Shown here: piece after piece, positions 35,492 through 44,729 of the stretch
Layout of the letters: every line of letters begins with the position of its first letter
Position numbering within the stretch: the first letter of the stretch is position 1
Assembly (NCBI RefSeq): GCF_039613825.1
Contig: NZ_CP154826.1
Location: 496,001-560,000 of the forward strand
Length of the DNA: 64,000 bases
DNA from: Diaminobutyricibacter sp. McL0608
Lineage (GTDB): Bacteria; Actinomycetota; Actinomycetes; Actinomycetales; Microbacteriaceae
Reading direction: 5' to 3'
The notes under the pieces: model-generated
The model's database searches: none
What the model was told of the DNA's origin: nothing
Seen by the model: only the letters and a program-made list of their open reading frames with translations
Translations under genes and position numbers: made by a program

Positions 35492-35844
35492 AGCAATCCC
35501 TCGCGGTCACCAACATCGTGTACGCCGTGGGCCTGACCATCTGGCAAGTGGTTCAGGCCTACCGGCCGACTCCGAAGATTCGGCTCAGCGTGATGGGGCT
35601 GGTGGTGCTCCAGATAGGCACGGTCCTGATGGCGGCACTGGACGGGTTGTCGTTGCTCCAGGGGTGGCGACCGCAGGAGATGGCTGTGCATTTGGCCTAC
35701 CTAGCGGCGTCGCTTCTGGTGCTGCCCATCATGACCTTTATCGGCCTCGCCGGGCGCAAGGAACCGAACTACTTCGTCCTGGCCATCGGCAGTGCGGCGG
35801 TGGTCGTCATTGTTGTCAGGCTTCTGGTTACTGGAGGTGCGTGA
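35488..35844 (+). CDS. Small membrane protein in the PepSY operon
   Basis: 118 residues beginning in the ATGA overlap with the PepSY stop. Four hydrophobic stretches are seen (NIVYAVGLTIWQVVQAY, SVMGLVVLQIGTVLMAAL, MAVHLAYLAASLLVLPIMTFIGL, FVLAIGSAAVVVIVVRLLV). No motif identifies a family. With the following gene it may form an accessory membrane unit to the PepSY protein. Confidence 0.8.
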   Translation: MKQSLAVTNIVYAVGLTIWQVVQAYRPTPKIRLSVMGLVVLQIGTVLMAALDGLSLLQGWRPQEMAVHLAYLAASLLVLPIMTFIGLAGRKEPNYFVLAIGSAAVVVIVVRLLVTGGA

Positions 35845-36252
35845 ATGAAGCGCCGTAGGTCCGGCGATGTTGGCATCGTCTTGCAAGCCGTGTATGCCCT
35901 CTTCGCTCTCGCGGCGACCGGTCGTAGCGTCGTACAACTTGCGACTCACGCTCGGACAGCACCGATTCCATACGCGCTGTCGGCCGTAGCGGGTCTCGTC
36001 TACATCGCGGGACTCATTGCGCTCCGTCTCGCCAGTCGCGATGACAGAGTTCGGCGGGCTGCCGTCGTTCTGTGCCTGATCGAACTGACAGGCGTCCTCG
36101 TGGTCGGGACCCTCAGCTTCCTGACGCCGGAGGCGTTTCCCGCAGAAACAGTGTGGTCCCGATTTGGAAGCGGATATGCGTTCATACCCGCGGTGTTGCC
36201 CGTGGTCGCACTGTGGGCATGTCTGACGAAGCGGTTGGGGTCGCGCTCGTGA
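35845..36252 (+). CDS. Small membrane protein in the PepSY operon
   Basis: 135 residues starting directly after the previous stop (TGA ATG). Four hydrophobic segments are visible: LQAVYALFALAATGRSVVQLA, YALSAVAGLVYIAGLIAL, AVVLCLIELTGVLVVGTLSFL and YAFIPAVLPVVALWACL. No known family is recognised. It is the third gene of the PepSY group; the ferredoxin follows after 95 bases. Confidence 0.8.
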   Translation: MKRRRSGDVGIVLQAVYALFALAATGRSVVQLATHARTAPIPYALSAVAGLVYIAGLIALRLASRDDRVRRAAVVLCLIELTGVLVVGTLSFLTPEAFPAETVWSRFGSGYAFIPAVLPVVALWACLTKRLGSRS

Positions 36253-36347
36253 GTGTCTCAGAGCGGGCCGTTTTCGTGCCGCGCTGATGTATGTGTTGAA
36301 GCCTTCCCTCGACGGCGAGGGTTGAATAGCGATCCGGGAGGATTCAG

Positions 36348-36560
36348 ATGCAATTCCAGGTCGACCTTAGGACGTGCCAGGACCATGGACAGTGCGCCTT
36401 TGTATCGAAGGCGTTCAGGCTGGCCGAAGACGGAAGCCTTGCATTCCGCCAGCACGTTTCCGGCCTCTACCTGTCCGACGACATGGATGACGCGATGCGG
36501 GACGAACTGGAGGAGGCTGCCGACGCATGCCCCGTTCAAGCGATCACAATTCGCGACTGA
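36348..36560 (+). CDS. 3Fe-4S ferredoxin
   Basis: 70 residues with cysteines C10 and C16 (C-x5-C) and a distal C-P (ADACPVQAI). That is three cluster ligands, with no cysteine at the usual second position, giving the single 3Fe-4S cluster of P450-type ferredoxins. GGGAGG lies 6 bases before the ATG. The reductase gene starts 5 bases after its stop, so the two form an electron-transfer pair: NAD(P)H to FAD reductase to this ferredoxin to an unknown acceptor. Confidence 0.92.
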   Translation: MQFQVDLRTCQDHGQCAFVSKAFRLAEDGSLAFRQHVSGLYLSDDMDDAMRDELEEAADACPVQAITIRD

Positions 36561-36565
36561 GGCCC

Positions 36566-37753
36566 ATGGTCAGCCGCGTCAGAAGGTGCGTCATCGTAGG
36601 AGGATCCTTGGCCGGCCTGCGCGCCGCCGAGGCAGTCCGCCGATCCGGGTTCGAAGGCGAGATCCTGGTAATCGGAGCCGAGCCGCACATGCCCTACAAC
36701 CGTCCTCCGCTCTCGAAGGACGCGTTGCAAGATCATTCTGCCTTGGATCAATTGACGTTCAGGCTCTCGTCAGCCGCCGCCGAGGTGACCTGGAATATCG
36801 GCAAAACCGTGTCCTCGGTGGATCTCGATAATGAGTCCGCCGAACTCGTCGACGGCGCTCGGGTGGAGTGGGACGGACTTGTCATCGCAGCGGGCGTCAG
36901 CGCGCGGCGAGTCGAAATTCCCGGCCCGCAACTCGGCAGATACGTGGTGAGGACAGCGCTCGACGCCATGCTGCTGCGACAGCAGATCTTTCAGGGGGCC
37001 AAGGTCGTTGTACTCGGTGCAGGATTCATCGGCTGCGAGGTGGCAGCAACCTGTCAGATCCTCGGCGCTGACGTCGATGTCATAGGGACCGGACCGGTCC
37101 CTCTGAATACACCGCTAGGAATGGAGTTCGGCGGGGAGCTCCAGCGCAGACACGAGCGGCGGGGCGTGCGCTTCCACATGAACACCGCCGCTGCTGCGTT
37201 CGAAGGATCGGACCGAGTCCGCGAAGTCGTGCTTTCCAATGGGACAACGTTACGAGCCGATCTCGTCGTGGAGGCCGTGGGCACCCGGCCGAACACCGAG
37301 TTTCTCGAGGGAAACGGTCTGGACCTCAGTGACGGGGTAATGTGCGACAACGCGATGCGGGTGGAAGGTCGCCCAAATGTTGTCGCCTGCGGCGACATCG
37401 CTCGATTCCCTAATCCGATGTTCGACTCCATCCCGCGCCGGGTTGAGCACTGGAACATGGCTGTCGAGACCGCGAAGATGGCGGGCAAGACGGTCGGTCT
37501 CCATCTGCGAGGCCTTGAGGATGCTCGCGAGGATTTCCGCCCGGTACCGTCGTTCTGGAGCGACCAATACTCGCTCCGCATCCAATCCTTCGGGATGCCA
37601 GTCCTCGGAAGCGCGGATGTCCGGATTCTCGAAGGCGAGCTCTCAACCGAGTTCGCGGCCGGATACCATCGGGACGGCGAGCTCGTCGGCGTCGTGATGC
37701 TTGGCCTTATATCGCGTCACGCCCACTTTCGGAATCTGATTACATCAATCTGA
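36566..37753 (+). CDS. FAD-dependent ferredoxin reductase
   Basis: About 395 residues from ATG at 36566, with GAGG 4 bases upstream; an in-frame ATG at 36527 would overlap the ferredoxin by 34 bases and is less likely. FAD-binding GGSLAGLRAAEA at the N-terminus, YNRPPLSKD typical of rhodocoxin/putidaredoxin reductases, NAD-binding VVVLGAGFIGCEVA, and the C-terminal FAD motif VVACGDIARF are present. An SFWSDQYSLRIQSFG block completes the signature. It would reduce the ferredoxin encoded just upstream. Confidence 0.93.
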   Translation: MVSRVRRCVIVGGSLAGLRAAEAVRRSGFEGEILVIGAEPHMPYNRPPLSKDALQDHSALDQLTFRLSSAAAEVTWNIGKTVSSVDLDNESAELVDGARVEWDGLVIAAGVSARRVEIPGPQLGRYVVRTALDAMLLRQQIFQGAKVVVLGAGFIGCEVAATCQILGADVDVIGTGPVPLNTPLGMEFGGELQRRHERRGVRFHMNTAAAAFEGSDRVREVVLSNGTTLRADLVVEAVGTRPNTEFLEGNGLDLSDGVMCDNAMRVEGRPNVVACGDIARFPNPMFDSIPRRVEHWNMAVETAKMAGKTVGLHLRGLEDAREDFRPVPSFWSDQYSLRIQSFGMPVLGSADVRILEGELSTEFAAGYHRDGELVGVVMLGLISRHAHFRNLITSI

Positions 37754-38641
37754 ACCGACCAGGGCTCCTCGAGAATGGCTACTGCCAACCGCAGACCCAG
37801 CTCTACGAATTCGAGACCGGCATCCTGTAGCTGCGGTTCACTGCCCCGGGGCAATGAACCTGAGCAGCGCCACGTAGTCGCGGCGGGTTGTTGCAAGCGG
37901 CATGTCGCCGAGGCGCATTCCCTTGATGCTGCCGTTGGTTTAGCTTGGTTGCATCGCTAATTGAGCCGGTAGCCGGCCCCGGGTCCGCGCGATCGCGCCA
38001 CTCGATACCCGAACGAAGCGGCGCGAACTCAACTTCTATCAGGCCGCGAAGAGGGACGAGGGCGCTACGGCTAATCGCTGATGGTAAGCGTGCGCCGTAC
38101 CGGTGGGACCGTCCGTCGGGGAGAAATGAATGATTCTAAGAGGCGTGAGCGCGGAAATCGGCCCCCACATGCGTTGAGGACATCTTCAGCAATTTCGATC
38201 GCCCTGTCTACTGAAATTCCCGCTGGGTGGATCTCGCTGCATACCTTTTCGAGATTCCGTGCCACAACTTTTGTTGGCGATCTTCGCTTTGGAGTATTAC
38301 TCAGCTTCTTTAAATTGGCGGATGTCATGACCCAAGATTCACGTGCGCGAGTAGGCTCTCTCGGACTGTTTCGAACTTAAGAATCGCGATACTTTCGATC
38401 TGATGAAGAAGGAGCGACTCCGCGAAGGAATAGCCTTCGAATCCGACGTCGTCCTGCAGAATCTGGATGCGCCCTCCCTACCAGGGTCGGATGCCTCCAC
38501 GGCGGATGCACGCTTCTGTAAAGAGAGCGAGAAGGAGCGAGCAACGCCGCACCACTACTGGGGGCGCGATCGAAAGCATTTCTCTGCGAGGGTGAAGATT
38601 AAACATTAGAGCGTCGCCTTGTTCGATGCTGCCTGGGGGAC
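37754..38641. other. Low-information boundary region left of the SIR2 gene
   Basis: Nearly 900 bases without a firm gene. On the minus strand near 37839-37935 a short frame reads IKGMRLGDMPLATTRRDYVALLRFIAPGQ in two pieces of natural-looking composition before its stop, and looks like the C-terminal end of a lost gene. Composition then shifts toward lower GC near 38090-38400. Both signs fit the left edge of an acquired segment that carries the SIR2 gene. The small minus-strand frame at 38071-38328 is listed separately. Confidence 0.4.
38071..38328 (-). CDS. Doubtful small ORF
   Basis: 85 residues. The first ~55 (LKKLSNTPKRRSPTKVV, then IHPAGISVDRAIEIAEDVLN) have protein-like composition in a locally A+T-richer stretch; the end is less convincing. 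No family is recognised and there is no clear ribosome site. It could be the antitoxin-like or regulatory companion of the adjacent island, or noise. Confidence 0.28.
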   Translation of the reverse strand: MTSANLKKLSNTPKRRSPTKVVARNLEKVCSEIHPAGISVDRAIEIAEDVLNACGGRFPRSRLLESFISPRRTVPPVRRTLTISD

Positions 38642-41600
38642 ATGGTGGATCAACGGCTTCGCAATGCGTCCGATAGCGGTTCGATCGTGCTGGTTGTCGG
38701 AACTGGGGTGAGTGCGGCCCTAAGTGGCGGTGCGCCTACGGCGACGTGGCAAGGCTTATTGAATGCTGGCTTAAGCGCTCTGGACCTCCATACTCCGGCG
38801 GCGACTCTGAGCTATATCCGCAACGCCATTGAGTATGGATTCGGCAGTGACGATCTCACTGCAGTGCTTCAGGCGGCTGATCGATTGCGCCAAGCATTCG
38901 ACGAAGTCGGCAGCTACGCCTTCACCAAGTGGCTGCAAGACAACGTGGGCGAGTTACGCGTGTCGAATCCGGCGCTGCTGGAGGCCATCACGTCGCTGCC
39001 GTTCCCAATCCTCACGACGAACTACGACACGCTATTGGAAGGACGCGCTCGAACTTCCGTGGACTGGACGGATCCGTCGCAGATGCAGGCCGTGCTTGCA
39101 GGAAATTCCAACGGGATTGGCCATCTTCATGGCATTTGGAGGCGTCCGGATTCCGTAATCCTGACAAGCTCGGACTATTCGCGCCTCCTCGATAGTTCCA
39201 GCGCGCAGGATATACAGCGCGCTGCGTCAACTCTGAAAACGCTGGTGTACATCGGATTCGGCACGGGCCTTGCCGACCCGAACTTCGGACGCCTAATCCA
39301 GTGGCACAGGGACACGTTCATCCCGTCCTCGGTACAACACTTCCGCCTTTGCTTGAACGATGAACTGGCCGACCTTCAGCGCGAACATGCCAACGACCAG
39401 ATTGTCCCGGTTGGGTACGGTGACGACTATGAAGCGCTCAGCGACTTCCTTGCGTCGCTGAAGCCGGCGTCAGGGACGATTTCAATCTCTCCGTCCGGCA
39501 TTGCGCGGGACGTGGTATCTGAACTTCAGTTGGACTTTGAGAACGAGCTCACCACTGATGCCATTCTCGCGGAGGCGTTGGATGTGGTCGGATCATGTGC
39601 CCTTGCGGACGTAGTGCGACCGCCGGTTCTGCTGCCGGTCCCTCATGCGGACTTTGTACGGGCCCAACGCCGGCAGACGGATGGAGGTGAAGTTTCCCGC
39701 CTCGATTCCTTCGAGGTCGCACGGTCCGCTGAGGTGCTCCTAGTGGCGGCTGATGAAAGCACTGGGCTCACAACGGCAGTGAAGTGGCTCGCATTAGAGG
39801 CGGCAACCTACCTCGGCGGGGCAGCGCCGCTGTACATATCGTTTCGCCGGTTGGGGCGTGGTCACAACCCGCTCAAGCGCCTCGTGGACGCTGAGGCCCG
39901 TTCGCACGGGCTCCTGCCTGATCGCGATAGTCAGATCCCACCTCATGTGCTCGCGATTGACGACTTCTCTCCCTACGTTGAGCACATTTCTGATCGAGCA
40001 ATCCAGGACCTTGCTGCGAGTGACGCGATCGTCAAGATCATTGGGTGCAAAGTCGGAGCCGAAGATCTTATCCTGGAGAAGCTTCAGCGGCTTGGGGTCG
40101 ATGGTCGCGTGCAATACCTCGGCCGACTGACTGCGGCGGATATTCGCGCCTATGCCCGGATGGCGGCACCGGTTGAGCATGTACAACTTGCCGAGCGCGT
40201 TCTCAATGTGCTTCAGACAGACAACCTTCCCCGCACTCCGAATACCGTTGCATTGCTGATCGCAGTGCTGTTGCGCGGCGGAGCGTTGGGGGCCAGTAAA
40301 TCGCAGACATCCATTTTGGATGATTATGTTGCGATGATGCTTGGCCGCGGCGATCCGCATGAAGACGCTCGCCTCGGGCTGGACAAGAATTCGCGGGAGG
40401 CGCTGCTCGCGGGCCTGGCGAAAGCACTAGTGACTAGGAAGACGGGCGGCTTGACGGAGGACGAAACGGTCGCGGCTTTCCGAGAAATATTGGAGCGCTT
40501 GGACTGGAACGAGTCTGCGCTCGAACTGGTTCGCAGCTTGATGGACCGCAAGATTCTGAGAAAGGACGGTCATCATGTGGTTTTCGCGCGCAGCAGCTAC
40601 TTGCATCTGTTCGCGGCGAAACGGGCCGCGCAGGACGGAGATTTCCTCGGTCACCTGCTGACTGATCCTGTTTATTTCTCACCGATCCTGATGGACTACG
40701 CCGCGATAAAGCGACACGATGCTCAGCTTGTAAGTCGTCTAAACGAACTACTGGCGCGCGACGCGTGGGCAACGACGGCCAACCCGGTATTCGAGTTGGT
40801 GCCTTCGGAGGACGTCCAGGAGGTCGCCCTGAGCGAGTCCAACCTGACGCGACGCGAGAACGCCCAATCATCATCGAAGGAGCTCGAGGTATTTGACGCA
40901 TTCAGCGACACCGACGAGCCACCTTTCCCGCTGACGAAAGAGGAGGAGCTCCCGCGAGGGGTTCTACTTATGCGAACCTTGGAGCTGGTTTCGAGCGCAC
41001 TACGTGATTCAGACCAGATCGAGGACATTGGCCTCAAGCAGGATGTCTTGGAAAACGTGCTTCTTCATTGGGGCCGTCTGATGGGGACCGTCAGCGCGGA
41101 CTATGGGTTCCGTGACTTCATCGGCAATCTGGTTGATGAGATGGATGCTCCCGATCGGGGTGCAAACTACGATGATCGAGAAGAACGAATCGACGTTCTC
41201 GTGCGTGTTTTCCCAGCCGCGATATCACTCGGCGGCGTCTTGCACACGCTCGCCTCTCGGAAGCTCAGCCGTGCCCTGGAGCGTCTCGTTCCCGCTGTCG
41301 TCGAACTCAACGATGACGAATTGACGGTGGCCACGGCCTTCATGATCTTCGCCTTGCGAGATGACGGTTGGGTGCAGGCACTCAACACCTTGCTGGCACG
41401 CACGGGCAACATTTGGGTGATCCGCAACTTCTTCCTGCAACAATTGCGTTCCGTGTACGTCGGCGACGAAGGCGCAGAGCGGCTCGGGGATGAAGATCTG
41501 CTGAAGCTGTGCGTAACGATCGTTCAGAAGGCACACTCTTACGAGGACGCCCTTCACCGTAACGCCGACTACAGTCGGATCAGGAGTCAGCTGATGAGTC

Positions 41601-41659
41601 GACGGTTGGAAGGGCTACTCGGACGCCGATCCCAGGACGGAGCCCCCGAGCTGGCTTAG
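38642..41659 (+). CDS. SIR2-domain STAND-like NTPase protein, probable anti-phage defence effector
   Basis: 1005 residues. The N-terminal SIR2-like NADase domain shows VVGTGVS (18-24), TTNYD (125-129), the catalytic-His motif HLHG (161-164) and GFGTGLADPNF (205-215). A central NTPase-like region follows: its Walker A position reads ADESTGLTTAV (370-380), lacking the canonical lysine, and Walker B is LAIDDF (438-442). The C-terminal ~450 residues are mostly helical with a DIRAYARM winged-helix-like part and a DEPPFPLTKEEE linker, probably the sensor. SIR2-STAND proteins (Avs5-like and relatives) deplete NAD on phage sensing. It sits next to a serine recombinase and an IS, as mobile defence genes often do. 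Confidence 0.85.
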   Translation: MVDQRLRNASDSGSIVLVVGTGVSAALSGGAPTATWQGLLNAGLSALDLHTPAATLSYIRNAIEYGFGSDDLTAVLQAADRLRQAFDEVGSYAFTKWLQDNVGELRVSNPALLEAITSLPFPILTTNYDTLLEGRARTSVDWTDPSQMQAVLAGNSNGIGHLHGIWRRPDSVILTSSDYSRLLDSSSAQDIQRAASTLKTLVYIGFGTGLADPNFGRLIQWHRDTFIPSSVQHFRLCLNDELADLQREHANDQIVPVGYGDDYEALSDFLASLKPASGTISISPSGIARDVVSELQLDFENELTTDAILAEALDVVGSCALADVVRPPVLLPVPHADFVRAQRRQTDGGEVSRLDSFEVARSAEVLLVAADESTGLTTAVKWLALEAATYLGGAAPLYISFRRLGRGHNPLKRLVDAEARSHGLLPDRDSQIPPHVLAIDDFSPYVEHISDRAIQDLAASDAIVKIIGCKVGAEDLILEKLQRLGVDGRVQYLGRLTAADIRAYARMAAPVEHVQLAERVLNVLQTDNLPRTPNTVALLIAVLLRGGALGASKSQTSILDDYVAMMLGRGDPHEDARLGLDKNSREALLAGLAKALVTRKTGGLTEDETVAAFREILERLDWNESALELVRSLMDRKILRKDGHHVVFARSSYLHLFAAKRAAQDGDFLGHLLTDPVYFSPILMDYAAIKRHDAQLVSRLNELLARDAWATTANPVFELVPSEDVQEVALSESNLTRRENAQSSSKELEVFDAFSDTDEPPFPLTKEEELPRGVLLMRTLELVSSALRDSDQIEDIGLKQDVLENVLLHWGRLMGTVSADYGFRDFIGNLVDEMDAPDRGANYDDREERIDVLVRVFPAAISLGGVLHTLASRKLSRALERLVPAVVELNDDELTVATAFMIFALRDDGWVQALNTLLARTGNIWVIRNFFLQQLRSVYVGDEGAERLGDEDLLKLCVTIVQKAHSYEDALHRNADYSRIRSQLMSRRLEGLLGRRSQDGAPELA

Positions 41660-41998
41660 GCTATGAGGTCCGGGACAGATGGGTGTCATGGAGGATCGTC
41701 GGAGCGATTCGTGCGCGTCGACCCGCATTTACCCCGCACATTGAGACAGATCCAGTGCAATTCGGAATAGTCCACGGCGATCGAAATCCCCGAAGAATCA
41801 ACACAATCACACCCGAAGCGACCCTGGATTCTCTATCGGAACCTAATCGTGGTGTCGCGGGTTCAGGTCCCGCCCCGTTACTGGCCCGGGGTCTCGCCTA
41901 AGGTTTGCCATCTTTGAACTCGTTTGTCCGCGAAATTGGACTACCTGTCTTTCGCCCATCCAGCTCTTAAGTGGGATGGATTGTGAGACGCTGCGGAC
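41660..41998. other. Gap holding the left tRNA-derived repeat and the recombinase promoter
   Basis: No gene is seen. It contains the tRNA 3'-end copy at 41844-41897, followed 101 bases later by the recombinase start. The spacing between an att-like core and an integrase gene is typical for integrated elements. Confidence 0.5.
41844..41897. repeat. Left copy of tRNA-Met 3'-end direct repeat (att-like)
   Basis: Begins TAATCGTGGTGTCGCGGG, continues through the T-loop TTCAGGT and acceptor-like CCCGCCCCGTTAC, then GGCCCGGGGTCTCGCC, which is the left arm of the terminator of the right copy. No 5' tRNA half precedes it. Same orientation as the right copy at 44759-44815, 2.9 kb away. Confidence 0.75.
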
Positions 41999-43453
41999 AT
42001 GCAGGCTGCGATCTATTGTCGGATCTCGTCGGACCCAGAGGGGACCGAGCTCGGTGTGCAGCGGCAGGAGCAACTGTGCCGAAGTCTCGCTGATCGACTT
42101 GGACTTGTAGTCGAGACCGTATTTGTCGATAACGATGTCTCCGCAAGTTCCAGATCGAACAAGCCCCGTCCCGAGTATGCCGCGATGTTGCGTCGTGCTC
42201 GTCTCAATGAGTTCGGGGTGATCCTGGCCTATTCGAACTCTCGTCTGACGCGCCGCCCTCAGGAGTACAACGAACTGATTGATGTAGCGGTCAAGCACAA
42301 GGTGCGGATTAGTACTGTTGCGTCGGGTGAGTTCGATCTGAACACCGCTGATGGTCGTGCTGTCGCGCGCACCATCGCCGCGTGGGATGCAGCGGAATCG
42401 GAACGACTGGGTGAACGAATCAAGGCGGCGGCCGATCAACGTGCGGCGTCCGGCAAGTTTCATGGCGGCCCGGCTCCTTTGGGGTTCCGTGTTCGGGACA
42501 AGACCCTTGTGGCCGCGCCAGCCGAGGCGAAGCTGATCCGTTCGGCCATGGCACGTCTTATCGCGGGCGACTCCACCTATGCCATCGTGAAGGACTGGAA
42601 CGCCAAACGCGTACCAACTCGGCGCAGAAAACGCTGGTCCGCGATGGTCCTCCGAAAAGCTGTGTGCAACCAGGCCTTGATCGGCTTGAACACGGCCGGA
42701 GTGCCAAGTTGGGATCCGCTCGTCGATCTGGCGACCTTCGCAAAAGTGGTCGACCTTCTCAAGGAACGAGGTCGACACGATGTGCCCTACGTGCGCTCAT
42801 CCTTAGGGGGCGGTCTCACCCACTGTGGCCGATGCGGTGCCCGGTTGGTCCGTTCCACCATGGGTGGGATACCCGTGATGCTCTGCGTCCCGGGGCGGAC
42901 GGCACATCCTCGGGATGGCAGCGACCCGCGCGCGGGTCCGACCGGACTTTCGTGTGGCAAGACAATCATGAAAACAGACCGACTGGAGGCGTATGTGTTC
43001 AACGCCATCCTCAACACTCTCCCGGTGAATGCTATGTCGGCACGCTCCCGCAGATCGGAAATCCTGAACGAGATCGAACGCCTTGACCGTTTGGTGCTCG
43101 ATCTCGAGGCAGCGCAGCAACGGCACCTGGAAGAGAACGGGATAGGTTCGGCAACCGCCGAAACACGTGATGTTCTGAGGGAGACGCGGGAGGCCAAGCG
43201 GGCGCTCAGTGAAGTGCTCGAGCGTGTTCAATTCAACGAGATCTTCGCTGGCGGTGTGGACTGGCGCGCGTGGAGCATTCCCCGGCGAGCCCAATTTCTT
43301 CGATTCATCATTGATCGCATCGAAATCGACCCACTCCCGGTCGGTCGCAAAAGTCCACCCCACACCCCGCACATGACTCGCGAAACGTGGGAACAGCGAG
43401 AGCGTGACTTTTGGGACGAAATGGCGCCTCAACGAATCCGAATCATGTTTTAG
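41999..43453 (+). CDS. Large serine recombinase (site-specific integrase)
   Basis: 484 residues. The N-terminal resolvase domain shows YCRISSD with catalytic S10, GVQRQEQ, and the arginine-bearing strand RLTRRPQEYNELI. The recombinase domain lies at about residues 155-260 (PLGFRVRDKTLVAAPAEAKLIR, MVLRKAVCNQALIG), a zinc-ribbon region THCGRCGARL near 282, and a coiled coil near 350-405 (SARSRRSEILNEIERLDRLV). These features mark large serine integrases that recombine attP and attB unidirectionally. It starts about 100 bases from the left tRNA-derived repeat and probably mobilised this region. Confidence 0.92.
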   Translation: MQAAIYCRISSDPEGTELGVQRQEQLCRSLADRLGLVVETVFVDNDVSASSRSNKPRPEYAAMLRRARLNEFGVILAYSNSRLTRRPQEYNELIDVAVKHKVRISTVASGEFDLNTADGRAVARTIAAWDAAESERLGERIKAAADQRAASGKFHGGPAPLGFRVRDKTLVAAPAEAKLIRSAMARLIAGDSTYAIVKDWNAKRVPTRRRKRWSAMVLRKAVCNQALIGLNTAGVPSWDPLVDLATFAKVVDLLKERGRHDVPYVRSSLGGGLTHCGRCGARLVRSTMGGIPVMLCVPGRTAHPRDGSDPRAGPTGLSCGKTIMKTDRLEAYVFNAILNTLPVNAMSARSRRSEILNEIERLDRLVLDLEAAQQRHLEENGIGSATAETRDVLRETREAKRALSEVLERVQFNEIFAGGVDWRAWSIPRRAQFLRFIIDRIEIDPLPVGRKSPPHTPHMTRETWEQRERDFWDEMAPQRIRIMF

Positions 43454-43554
43454 CAATCCTCTGGCCTGCCGCTCGCCAAACGGACCGTTGGTCACGGGTA
43501 ACCGCCTATTGCACACTTCTTCCCGGAACTGCGATGCTCTAAGACATCACAGGG

Positions 43555-44615
43555 ACAGGCACTCCCGGTGCCTATAAAACTGACGGACGTTGTTGACACT
43601 CGGGTCTTCCATTTGGGAGGAAGACTTCATGCCATCAACACTCTCTGCATCGGCCCAGCGAGCGATAGAGCGACGGGCGAATCACAAACTTGCTCTGCTT
43701 CGACACGTCGACGAGGTCAGCGGCAACATCGCCGCGAGCTGCCGCTACTACGGGGTGAGCCGGCAGGCCTACTACGCCTGGCTGAAGCGCTATGAAGCGG
43801 AGGGGTTCGAGGGGCTGAAGGACCGCTCGAGTGCCCCGCACCACTCGCCGACGGCGACGGACACGGAGGTCGTGGAGAAGATCCTCTGGCTGCGCCAGCA
43901 GTATCACTTCGGCCCGCAAAAGATCACCATGTATCTGAAGCGCTACCACGACATCGAGATCAGCCAGTCCGGGGTTTGGCGGATCCTGAAAAAGGTCGGC
44001 CTGAACCGGCTCCCCGCATCCCAGCGATACAAACGCAAAGAGACCCGGTGGAAGCGTTACGAGAAGCAGCGCCCCGGGCACGCCCTGCAGGTCGACGTGA
44101 AGTTCATCGAACCACTGGGCCAGACCGGCAAGAAGAAGCGCTACTACCAATACACCGCCGTGGACGACTGCACGAGACTGCGCGTGCTGCGCGCCTATCC
44201 GACGCATGACCAGAAGACCGCGATCCAGTTCATCGACCACGTCCTCTCCAAGTTGCCGTTCAAGGTCGAGAAGGTCCAAACCGACAACGGCAGCGAGTTC
44301 GGCCAATCCTTCCACTGGCACCTGCTCGACAAAGGCATCGACCACATCCGCATCAAACCGGCCACCCCGCGGCTCAACGGCAAGGTGGAGCGCTCCCATC
44401 GGATCGACTCGGAGGAGTTCTACCGACTGCTCGAGGGCCAGGTCATCGACGACGTCAACCTCTTCACCGACCGCCTCCAACAATGGGAGGACTACTACAA
44501 CTACGATCGACCACACGGAGCCCTCGCCGGCCAGACTCCTTACGAGCGGCTCAAGCAGAAAACACGAGACCCGCTGTCATAGGCCTCCGTCAGTTGCACA
44601 GGCACTCCCGGTGCC
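43555..44615 (+). mobile_element. IS481-family insertion sequence
   Basis: A ~1.06-kb element carrying one transposase gene. The inner ends form an inverted repeat: left TGCCTATAAAACTGACGGA, right (reverse complement) TGCCTGTGCAACTGACGGA. The 18-base string acaggcactcccggtgcc is present at both ends (43555-43572 and 44598-44615). The heptamer ctcccgg inside it is the best candidate for target duplication, with the rest partly IS end; exact termini are uncertain by a few bases. It inserted just downstream of the serine recombinase. Confidence 0.8.
43629..44582 (+). CDS. IS481-family transposase
   Basis: 317 residues from ATG at 43629 with GGAGGAAG 6 bases upstream; the frame's upstream 13 codons are discounted. 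N-terminal helix-turn-helix (GNIAASCRYYGVSRQAYYAWL), then the RNase-H-like integrase core with D156 (QVDVKF), D219 (QTDNGSEF) and E254 (NGKVERSH). The last two are 35 residues apart, giving the DD(35)E triad intact. ALAGQTPYERL at the C-terminus is typical for IS481/IS3-like enzymes. The gene is complete and should be functional. Confidence 0.95.
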   Translation: MPSTLSASAQRAIERRANHKLALLRHVDEVSGNIAASCRYYGVSRQAYYAWLKRYEAEGFEGLKDRSSAPHHSPTATDTEVVEKILWLRQQYHFGPQKITMYLKRYHDIEISQSGVWRILKKVGLNRLPASQRYKRKETRWKRYEKQRPGHALQVDVKFIEPLGQTGKKKRYYQYTAVDDCTRLRVLRAYPTHDQKTAIQFIDHVLSKLPFKVEKVQTDNGSEFGQSFHWHLLDKGIDHIRIKPATPRLNGKVERSHRIDSEEFYRLLEGQVIDDVNLFTDRLQQWEDYYNYDRPHGALAGQTPYERLKQKTRDPLS

Positions 44616-44729
44616 ATCGGCTTGCCCACATTTTGCCCACACTTGCCCGCGATGCATTGTTATCAGCGTGATCACACTGACGCCAAGAACCGCGGAATTC
44701 CGCGGAAGTTGCTGTTGGCGCGCCGCCGA

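Noticed and set aside
36348-37753. Cytochrome P450 system
   Set aside because: Ferredoxin and reductase are present, but I saw no P450 haem-binding motif (F-x-x-G-x-R-x-C-x-G) in any frame nearby.
43635-44516. 293-codon minus-strand frame inside the IS
   Set aside because: Antisense of an intact DDE transposase; no independent evidence.
38642-44615. Prophage
   Set aside because: No capsid, terminase, tail, lysis or phage replication genes; only a recombinase, an IS and a defence-type gene.
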